A stretch of DNA of 26,798 nt from NCBI GenBank assembly GCA_052144935.1, contig JBKQPR010000242.1, positions 1 to 26,798 of the forward strand, given 5' to 3'. Below, piece after piece: positions 20,960 to 26,798 of the stretch. The number at the start of each line of letters is the position of its first letter. The first letter of the stretch is position 1. The DNA comes from JOPF133 sp052144935 (GTDB taxonomy: Bacteria; Acidobacteriota; Terriglobia; Bryobacterales; Bryobacteraceae). The notes under the pieces were generated by a model, which saw only the letters and a list, made by a program, of their open reading frames with translations, did not search any database and was not told where the DNA came from. The position numbers were made by a program, and so were the translations under genes.

Positions 20960-23776
20960 ATGCAGAGCTCGCTGGACGCAATCCGGCTCGCAACGGGATT
21001 GCCGGAACGCATCGCGGCGCGCATTCAATTGCTGCTGGCGGCGGCTCCGGAAGCGGAAACCTCGATCCGTTGCCTGGAGCGGCTGCGGCACGAATCAGGT
21101 TCGGCGTTCGACCGCATCGCCAGCTCGCCCGCCGCTTTGCGTTGCGCGGTGACCACGTTTTCCTACTCCAGTTTTCTTTCCGAGGCCGTGCTGCACAATC
21201 CGGAGCGCATCCTGCAGGTGGCCAACTCCGGCAGCTTCTACCGCGTTTTGACGGTCGAGGACTACGAGTTGCGGCTGTTCGACTTTCTGGGCAAGGAGCA
21301 TCGCGGGGCGCCCTCGGCGGTGGACCTGGCGCGCTTCCGCCGCCGGCAATTGCTGCGTATCGTGCTGCGCGACGTGCTGGGCGCGGCCACCCTCTCCGAT
21401 GTCACCGGCGAGCTGTCGAACCTGGCCGACGCCATCCTGAACGTGGCCTACCGGCGCATCCGCGAGGAGTTCGTGGCGCGCCACGGAGAGCCGCGCCTGG
21501 CCGACGGCCGGCTGTGCGGCTTTTCGGTGATCTCGCTGGGCAAGCTGGGCGGCGGCGAGCTGAATTACAGCTCGGACATCGACCTGATGTTCGTGTACGG
21601 CGGCCGGGGCGAAACCGATGGCGCGCACCCGGTGAGCAACAAGGAATTCTATAAGAAGGTCGCCAACGAGTACACCCTGCTGCTATCGAGTTACACGGCC
21701 GAGGGCCAATGTTATCGCGTGGATCTGCGGCTGCGGCCGGATGGGACACTGGGCGAGATCTGCATCTCCGAGGAGGGCGCGCGCGCTTACTACAGCGAGC
21801 GGGCGCGCGATTGGGAAAAGCAGATGCTTATCAAGGGCCGGGTGTCGGCGGGGGAGCCGGAACCGGGAAATGCGCTGCTGGAATTCGTGGAGCCGCTGAT
21901 CTATCAAAGCTCGCTGGATTTTCGCGCGGTGGAGGCGGTTTCGGAAACGCGCCAGAGGATCGGCGAAAAAATGGCCGCCAAGCGCGGTGGGGCGGGCGGC
22001 CTGGATGTGAAGCTGACGCCGGGCGGCATTCGCGATATCGAGTTTCTGGTGCAGTGTCTGCAGCGGTTGCACGGCGGGCGCGAGCCGTGGGTGCGGCACG
22101 GCGGCACCATGATGGCGCTATTCCGCCTGCGCGATAAGGGGCTATTATCGCCCGCCGAATACGCGCGGCTGGCGGCGGCCTACCAATTCCTGCGCTACCT
22201 GGAGCACCGCCTGCAAATGGACGAGGACCGCCAGGTACACACGCTGCCCACGGACCCTGAGCGCGTGGAGGCGCTGGCGCGCAAGATGCCCGCGGATGGA
22301 TCGGGGCAGACCCTGAACGCCGCCACGCTGATGGAGCGGCTGGAGGAACACCTGGCGGCGGTGCGCGAAATCTACGAGCGCGTGATCTACGCACAGAAGC
22401 CGATGTATTACACGTCGGCGCCGGAGACTCCCACGCTGGAAGACGAGGTGGAAACGATTGCCCCGGCCAGCAACCTGACGCGTTTTCTGGACCACCGCGC
22501 GCCGCAGCTTGCCGAGACCATCGCAGCATCGGGTTTGCACCGTGGGCGCGTGCGCTTCGAGCATTTTCTGGAGAAGGCCATGGCCAGTCCCGATCTGCTG
22601 GGGCAGTTGAACGCCGACCGCAAGCTGGCGGCGGAGGTGCTGGACGTGTTCGAGCACAGCCCGTACTTCGCGGATGAGCTGCTGCGCCAGCCGGACCTGC
22701 TGCTGGAACTGGGCGAGCCGTTCCAACTGGAGGGCGGTCCGCTGGACGATGGGGCCCTGCTGCGGCGCTTCTACCGCCGGCAGATGCTGCGCGTCGAGAG
22801 CGAGAGCATTCTGGGTCCGGCGCCGATTTTCGAGACCCTCGGCAAGACTTCGGTACTGGCGGACAGCGTGATTGCCGCGGCGTACGAGATTGCGCTGCGC
22901 GAAGCTCCACCGCCGGCGGGCATTTTCTACGAGCCCCGCGACCAGATGATGGTGATCGCGCTGGGGCGGCTGGGGATGCGCGAGTTCGATCTGGGGTCGG
23001 ACGCCGACCTGGTGTTCGTGATTCCGGACGCGGACGCGCCGGAGCACGATTTCTGGACGGGAGTGGCGGAGCGCATGGTGGCCAACATCAGCTCGTACAC
23101 CGGCGAGGGCGTGATGTTCGCCATCGATACGCGGCTGCGGCCCAATGGGCGGGAAGGCGACCTGGTGCAAACCGAAGCGTCGTACAAGACTTATTTCGCC
23201 GGCCAGGCGGAGGCGTGGGAAGGCATCGCGTATATGAAATCGCGCGGGGCGGCCGGCAACGTGGAGCGCGCCACGCGATTCCTGCACGAGCTGCAGCAGG
23301 TGGACTGGCGGCGCTACGGGCAGAGCATGCGGTCGCGGAGCGAGTTGGCCGAGATGCGCGCGCGGCTGGAGCGCGAGCAGGGGCCGCGCAATTCGCTGAA
23401 GGCCGGGGTGGGCGGCTATTACGATATCGACTTCGCGCTGATGTACCTGCGGCTGCGCGGGGCGGGCATCTTTTACAAGGTGCTGAACACGCCGGAGCGC
23501 ATCGACGTGATCGAGAAGATGGGCCACCTGGACCGCGAGGACGCCGACTTCCTGCGCGAAGCGGCCACCTTCTACCGGGCGCTGGATCACGGGCAACGCA
23601 TCGCCACGGGCCACTCCGAAGGCAGCCTGCCCACGGCGCAAGGGCAGTTCGAAATGCTCACCGGGCTGGTGCGCCGCTGGACGCCGGAGCATCTGCACCG
23701 GCAGCGCCTGGATGGCACGCTGCGCGAGATCCGGCAGCGCACGCGCGAGTTCTTCAACAGGCTGTTCGGAAAGTGA
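20960..23776 (+). CDS. glnE: GlnE, glutamine synthetase adenylyltransferase/deadenylylase
   Basis: The 938-residue protein has two nucleotidyltransferase domains. The first carries SLGKLGGGELNYSSDIDLMF (Asp206/Asp208), the second ALGRLGMREFDLGSDADLVF (Asp681/Asp683). Each is followed by a helical region (KLTPGGIRDIEFLVQCLQRL; AGVGGYYDIDFALMYLRLRG). In known GlnE the N-terminal half removes AMP from glutamine synthetase and the C-terminal half adds it, under control of PII and glutamine. The length is close to that of E. coli GlnE, so both activities are likely. The start is ATG 20960, 2 bp after the MOSC stop. The stop TGA overlaps the GTG start of the sensor kinase gene, which suggests coupled translation. 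No glnA or glnB is in the window. Confidence 0.92.
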   Translation: MQSSLDAIRLATGLPERIAARIQLLLAAAPEAETSIRCLERLRHESGSAFDRIASSPAALRCAVTTFSYSSFLSEAVLHNPERILQVANSGSFYRVLTVEDYELRLFDFLGKEHRGAPSAVDLARFRRRQLLRIVLRDVLGAATLSDVTGELSNLADAILNVAYRRIREEFVARHGEPRLADGRLCGFSVISLGKLGGGELNYSSDIDLMFVYGGRGETDGAHPVSNKEFYKKVANEYTLLLSSYTAEGQCYRVDLRLRPDGTLGEICISEEGARAYYSERARDWEKQMLIKGRVSAGEPEPGNALLEFVEPLIYQSSLDFRAVEAVSETRQRIGEKMAAKRGGAGGLDVKLTPGGIRDIEFLVQCLQRLHGGREPWVRHGGTMMALFRLRDKGLLSPAEYARLAAAYQFLRYLEHRLQMDEDRQVHTLPTDPERVEALARKMPADGSGQTLNAATLMERLEEHLAAVREIYERVIYAQKPMYYTSAPETPTLEDEVETIAPASNLTRFLDHRAPQLAETIAASGLHRGRVRFEHFLEKAMASPDLLGQLNADRKLAAEVLDVFEHSPYFADELLRQPDLLLELGEPFQLEGGPLDDGALLRRFYRRQMLRVESESILGPAPIFETLGKTSVLADSVIAAAYEIALREAPPPAGIFYEPRDQMMVIALGRLGMREFDLGSDADLVFVIPDADAPEHDFWTGVAERMVANISSYTGEGVMFAIDTRLRPNGREGDLVQTEASYKTYFAGQAEAWEGIAYMKSRGAAGNVERATRFLHELQQVDWRRYGQSMRSRSELAEMRARLEREQGPRNSLKAGVGGYYDIDFALMYLRLRGAGIFYKVLNTPERIDVIEKMGHLDREDADFLREAATFYRALDHGQRIATGHSEGSLPTAQGQFEMLTGLVRRWTPEHLHRQRLDGTLREIRQRTREFFNRLFGK

Positions 23777-25215
23777 GCGCAGATCCATTCGCGTGGCGGA
23801 CGGCGCTGCGCTATGTCGCGGCAGTGCTGCTGTCGGGAGCAATCTTGGAATTCTACCGTCTTGTGCCCGCCAACAACACGACCGTGGCGCTGAGCCTGCT
23901 GTTGGCCATTCTGGGCATTTCCACGTGGTGGGGACTGGGCGAAGCGACGGTGGCTTCGGTGGCGGCGATGCTAGGGTTCAATTTCTGGTTTCTGCCGCCG
24001 GTGGGAACGCTCACCATTCAAGACCCGGAGAACTGGGTGGCGCTGCTGGCGTTCATGGTGACAGCGGTGACGGCCAGCCAGCTTTCCGCGCGGGCGCGGC
24101 GGCGAACTGCGGAGGCCGAGGCGCGGCGGCTGGAGATCGAGCGTCTGTACGCGCTGCTGCAGGCCATGCTGTTCACCGGCCACGCCCGCAAGACTATCCG
24201 CGAGTTTGTGAACAAAGTGGTGCAGGTGTTCGGGTGCAGCGCCGCGGCGCTGTATTACCGCCCGGCCGAGGAAGTGGTGCGGTCGGGTCCGGAGAGCAAA
24301 ATCGTTTCGGATCACGAATTGCGAGCCGTGGCGGAAACCGAGGGCGTGACCATCGAGGATGAACGCGGCGTGGCCACGGCGGCGGTGCGGCTGGGTGGCC
24401 GTCCGCTGGGAAGCCTGGCGCTGATGGGGCCGCTGCCCACGGCGCAGAGTGTGCGGGCCATGGCGAACCTGGTGGCTCTGGCGATCGAAAGAGCGCGGGC
24501 GTTGGAGGACGCCAGCCACGCCGAGGCAGCGCGCCAGAGCGAGGTGCTGAAATCGGCGCTGCTGGATTCGCTGGCGCACGATATCAAGACGCCCCTGACC
24601 TCCATCAAAGCGGCGGTGGGCAACCTGCTGGGAGGCAACACGCAGCGCGAGCTGCTCACGATCATCGACGAAGAGGCCGACCGGCTGAACGGACTGGCCG
24701 CGGAAGTGATCGCCATGGCGCGTATCGAAGCCGGGAAAATCCACCTGGATAAAGGGCCCGTGGAAGTGGCGGACCTGGTGGCGGCGGTGCTCAACGAATA
24801 CGCCGCCGCTCTGAAGGGACGGGCCGTTACGGTGACGGTTCCCGAAGGGCTGCCGCCGGCCGAGGCGGATCGGGAGTTTGTGGAACAGGTGCTGAAACAG
24901 GTGGTGGAGAATGCCCTGAAATATTCGCCGGGGGGGGCGCCGGTGACGATTTCGGCGGAGCTGAAGGGTGGGAAAATCGTGATCGGGGTGGCCGACCGTG
25001 GGCCGGGCATCGAGGAGAACGAGCGCAGCCTGATTTTCGAGAGGTTCTTTCGCGGGCGGCAGCACCGCTTCTCGACCAAGGGTACCGGGATGGGGCTGGC
25101 GATCGCCAAAGGGATTGTAGAAGCGCACGGGGAGCGCATCTGGGTAGAGAGCGAGCCGGGGCACGGCTCGGTATTTTATTTCTCGCTGGCGGCGAGTGGA
25201 GACCGAAAACATTGA
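23773..25215 (+). CDS. KdpD-like sensor histidine kinase lacking the KdpD N-terminal domain
   Basis: The 480-residue protein starts at GTG 23773, overlapping the glnE stop as GTGA. Four membrane segments lie within residues about 8-105 (YVAAVLLSGAILEFY, TVALSLLLAILGIS, VASVAAMLGFNFWFL, VALLAFMVTAVTAS), the DUF4118 region of KdpD. A GAF-like segment (about 120-245), the phosphoacceptor box SLAHDIKTPLTSI with His269, and an ATPase domain (VVENALKYSPGG, DRGPGIEENERSLIFERFFR, GTGMGLAIAKGIVEAHG) follow. The cytoplasmic KdpD/USP sensor half of true KdpD is absent, as in many KdpD-related kinases. The partner regulator follows with a 4-bp overlap. Without kdpFABC nearby, a potassium role is not assured. 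The frame is open far upstream, but that is glnE sequence. Confidence 0.87.
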   Translation: MSADPFAWRTALRYVAAVLLSGAILEFYRLVPANNTTVALSLLLAILGISTWWGLGEATVASVAAMLGFNFWFLPPVGTLTIQDPENWVALLAFMVTAVTASQLSARARRRTAEAEARRLEIERLYALLQAMLFTGHARKTIREFVNKVVQVFGCSAAALYYRPAEEVVRSGPESKIVSDHELRAVAETEGVTIEDERGVATAAVRLGGRPLGSLALMGPLPTAQSVRAMANLVALAIERARALEDASHAEAARQSEVLKSALLDSLAHDIKTPLTSIKAAVGNLLGGNTQRELLTIIDEEADRLNGLAAEVIAMARIEAGKIHLDKGPVEVADLVAAVLNEYAAALKGRAVTVTVPEGLPPAEADREFVEQVLKQVVENALKYSPGGAPVTISAELKGGKIVIGVADRGPGIEENERSLIFERFFRGRQHRFSTKGTGMGLAIAKGIVEAHGERIWVESEPGHGSVFYFSLAASGDRKH

Positions 25216-25901
25216 GCACGGGGAAGATTCTGGTGGTGGACGACGATCCGCAGATTCGGCGGGTGATGAAGGCCACGCTGGTTGGGCATGGCTATGAGGT
25301 GACCGAGGCGCGCACGGGCGAGGACGCCATGGAAGCGATTTCGGCGGAGCCGCCCAACCTGGTGCTGCTGGATATGAACCTGCCGGGCATGGGCGGATTG
25401 GAGACCTGCCAGGCGATTCGGGCGGGGTCGGATATCCCGGTGGTGATTCTTTCGGTGCGCAACAGCGAGAAGGACAAAGTGGCGGCGCTGGATGCGGGAG
25501 CCGACGATTACGTGACCAAGCCGTTCGGCATCGAGGAGCTGCTGGCGCGCATCCGGGCCACCCTGCGGCGCTCGCCGGCATCGCCCGAGGGCGGACCGAG
25601 CGCCTACGCATCGCCCGATCTGGAAATGGATTTCGCGGCGCGGCGGGTGCGTGTGCGGGGCGGAGATGTCCGGCTGACGCCCAAGGAGTTCGAGCTGCTG
25701 CGCTACCTGGTGCTGCACGCGGGCAAGCCGGTGACGCATCGCGAGGTACTGCAGGCGGTTTGGGGGCCGGATTACGGGGACGAGCCGGAGTACCTGAGGG
25801 TGTTCGTGAACCAGTTGCGGAAGAAGATCGAAGTGAATCCGTCGCGGCCTAAGTTTATTGTGACGGAGCCGTGGGTGGGGTATCGGTTCGTGGGGGAGTG
25901 A
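25212..25901 (+). CDS. OmpR/KdpE-family response regulator
   Basis: This 229-residue regulator starts at TTG 25212 (MSTGKILVVDDDPQIRRVMK), overlapping the kinase stop as TTGA. The receiver domain has the acidic pair in VVDDDP, phosphoacceptor Asp54 (LVLLDMNLPGMGG), Ser81 (VVILSVRN) and Lys103 (DDYVTKPFG). The C-terminal winged helix is of OmpR type (VRLTPKEFELLRYLVLHAGK, VTHREVLQAVWG, YLRVFVNQLRKKIE, FIVTEPWVGYRFVGE), closest in style to KdpE. It is the last gene of the MOSC-glnE-kinase-regulator operon. Its targets are unknown. All key residues are present. The TTG start is unusual, but an in-frame ATG occurs only later, beyond the first acidic pair. Confidence 0.9.
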   Translation: MSTGKILVVDDDPQIRRVMKATLVGHGYEVTEARTGEDAMEAISAEPPNLVLLDMNLPGMGGLETCQAIRAGSDIPVVILSVRNSEKDKVAALDAGADDYVTKPFGIEELLARIRATLRRSPASPEGGPSAYASPDLEMDFAARRVRVRGGDVRLTPKEFELLRYLVLHAGKPVTHREVLQAVWGPDYGDEPEYLRVFVNQLRKKIEVNPSRPKFIVTEPWVGYRFVGE

Positions 25902-26076
25902 GAATAGTGCCGGGGCAGGGGTTCAACTCGTTCAGGGGCTGGGGCGTTACACTGCCAAGTGGATAACTTCCGGATGCGCCGTGATTCAGGCACAATCAGC
26001 TTCTTGATCGAGCTAAACTGGGTCGAAAAAGGAGATTCCAGCTAAACTCGATGCGAGCGAAATAAGGTTTCTTGCC

Positions 26077-26081
26077 GGAGG
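26077..26081 (+). promoter_or_regulatory. Ribosome binding site of deoC
   Basis: GGAGG lies 9 bp before ATG 26091 and fixes that ATG as the deoC start. Confidence 0.75.
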
Positions 26082-26090
26082 ATAAGAGCC

Positions 26091-26674
26091 ATGAGCGTCA
26101 CTGCTGAAGAAGTCCAAGGGATGCTGGATGTAGCTTTGCTCACGCCCACCACCACGCCCACAGAAGTTGAAGCGGTGGCCCTGATAGTGCGCAATGAAGG
26201 GTATGGGCAGATGTGTGTAAATACGGCTCACATCCAGCGCGCGGCTGCCGCCCTGAAGGGCTCCCGCGTCAAGGTGGTTGCCCCTGTTGGTTTTCCTCTG
26301 GGAGCGGTGAAAACGGAAATCAAAGTATTCGAGGCTGAGCATGCCCTGGCCGACGGCGCCGCGGAGATTGATATGGTCCTGAATATAGGTGTGTTTCTCG
26401 ATGGCGACTTCAAATCTGCGGAAGGCGATGTGCGCGCAGTCGTCAAGGCCGCCGGCGGAGCCGTGGTCAAAGTTATTATTGAAACTCCCTTCCTGACGGA
26501 CAGACAGAAGGCCGACGCTTCCCGCGTGGTGCAGGCGGCGGGCGCGGCGTTTGTCAAAACCTGCACCGGATTCAGCCCCGATCCCTCCGCTCTGTACGAG
26601 GACATCCGCCTGATTCGCCGCACCGTAGGCCCCAACATGGGGGTCAAGGCTTCCGGCCGGGTTGGTAATTACTT
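26091..26674 (+). pseudogene. deoC: deoC, deoxyribose-phosphate aldolase, 3' end cut off by an IS element
   Basis: From ATG 26091 the frame encodes a DeoC (MSVTAEEVQGMLDVALLTPT, VKVVAPVGFPLGAVKTEIKV). The active-site residues are Asp94 (AAEIDMVLNIG), Schiff-base Lys156 (FVKTCTGFS) and Lys186 (GVKASG). Family similarity stops about codon 195, where the inverted-repeat tip of an ISKra4-family element begins (26675). The last strand and helix, with the G-x-S phosphate-binding loop (usually TRIG.S.G), are lost. The frame stays open to the window end but in IS sequence, antisense to a transposase. DeoC converts 2-deoxyribose-5-phosphate to glyceraldehyde-3-phosphate and acetaldehyde; this copy should be inactive. 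Because no in-frame stop follows in the window, the gene is easily missed. Confidence 0.82.
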
Positions 26675-26798
26675 GGGTGTGGCTATTTTGGAACCACGGT
26701 CCAGGAGGGGTATAGGCGGTGCTGGTCCTGATCGATGTGGAATTGCCAGTAGCGATCAAAGTCTCCTGAGAGGTAGATGGCCCGGAGTTGTACGATGG
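26675..26798 (-). mobile_element. End of a second ISKra4-family element (runs off right edge)
   Basis: The tip GGGTGTGGCT matches the first ten bases of the inverted repeat at 161; inward of that the two sequences differ, so this is another member of the family. The transposase reading frame runs inward on the minus strand up to the tip. The insertion interrupts deoC. The expected target duplication would copy the 8-9 bp before 26675 (ending TAATTACTT) at the far end, outside the window. Confidence 0.7.
26683..26798 (-). CDS. ISKra4-family transposase, C-terminal fragment
   Basis: The minus strand reads IVQLRAIYLSGDFDRYWQFH, then IDQDQHRLYPSWTVVPK and a TAG at 26683-26685. IVQLRA.yLS matches the ending IVQLRALALS of the intact ISKra4-family transposase at the left edge and is the family's C-terminal signature. 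The tail after it differs from that copy, so the two belong to different subgroups. The stop codon lies within the inverted repeat, 8 bp from the element tip. Only 38 residues are in the window; whether the gene is intact cannot be judged. Confidence 0.7.
   Translation of the reverse strand, partial: IVQLRAIYLSGDFDRYWQFHIDQDQHRLYPSWTVVPK

Noticed and set aside
23215..23772. N-terminal extension of the sensor kinase inside glnE
   Set aside because: The sequence is glnE read out of frame, and the GTGA overlap plus first membrane segment fit a start at 23773.
22145..23842. Minus-strand open frame of 565 codons
   Set aside because: Antisense to glnE, with no domain or leader.
25902..26090. deoC promoter boxes such as TTGATC and TAAACT
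   Set aside because: Spacing between the candidate boxes is too short and no second line of support exists.

Overview
The window is GC-rich bacterial chromosome with diderm hallmarks: an Omp85 outer-membrane insertase, TamB, exported SurA-like and PQQ proteins, and an outer-membrane barrel candidate. An exported caspase/TPR protein beside DUF4384-type proteins, a PQQ beta-propeller enzyme, abundant IS elements and toxin-antitoxin debris together suggest an Acidobacteriota genome of the Solibacter/Bryobacter kind. That placement is inference from gene content and style; no rRNA or other marker is present.

Left edge (1-2.7 kb): an accessory graveyard. A complete ISKra4-family element (161-1711, 23-bp terminal inverted repeats, 9-bp target duplication) sits inside an IS630-family element, which appears to have cut off the front of a DUF433 antitoxin gene. 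Next come its DUF5615 PIN-like toxin partner (broken by one missing base) and, on the minus strand, a decayed higBA pair (higB remnant; higA with a frameshift and a Trp-to-stop change).

2.7-12.3 kb, all minus strand: envelope biogenesis. In transcription order these are a proline/alanine/glutamine-rich outer-membrane barrel candidate, a stand-alone STAS protein, an Omp85 (BamA/TamA) protein, a small SurA-like chaperone and TamB. A long palindromic repeat lies between the Omp85 stop codon and the SurA-like start and seems to supply that start codon. SurA-like and tamB overlap by ATGA.

12.3-14.3 kb: about 1 kb without a recognisable gene (with a 22-bp perfect palindrome), then an intact hicAB pair and a further 0.4 kb gap.

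14.3-20.0 kb, minus strand: a three-gene operon (two exported DUF4384-like proteins, then an exported caspase with EF-hand, PEGA and TPR segments) with junctions of 4 nt or less, then a hairpin element and a PQQ-dependent dehydrogenase. The caspase operon is the most promising under-described system here.

20.5-25.9 kb, plus strand: a tight operon of a MOSC protein, GlnE (glutamine synthetase adenylyltransferase), a KdpD-like sensor kinase lacking the KdpD N-terminal domain, and an OmpR/KdpE-type regulator, the last three joined by 4-nt stop/start overlaps. No kdpFABC is present. The right edge holds deoC, truncated near codon 195 by the end of a second, different ISKra4-family element running off the window.

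No tRNA, rRNA, riboswitch or CRISPR array was recognised.
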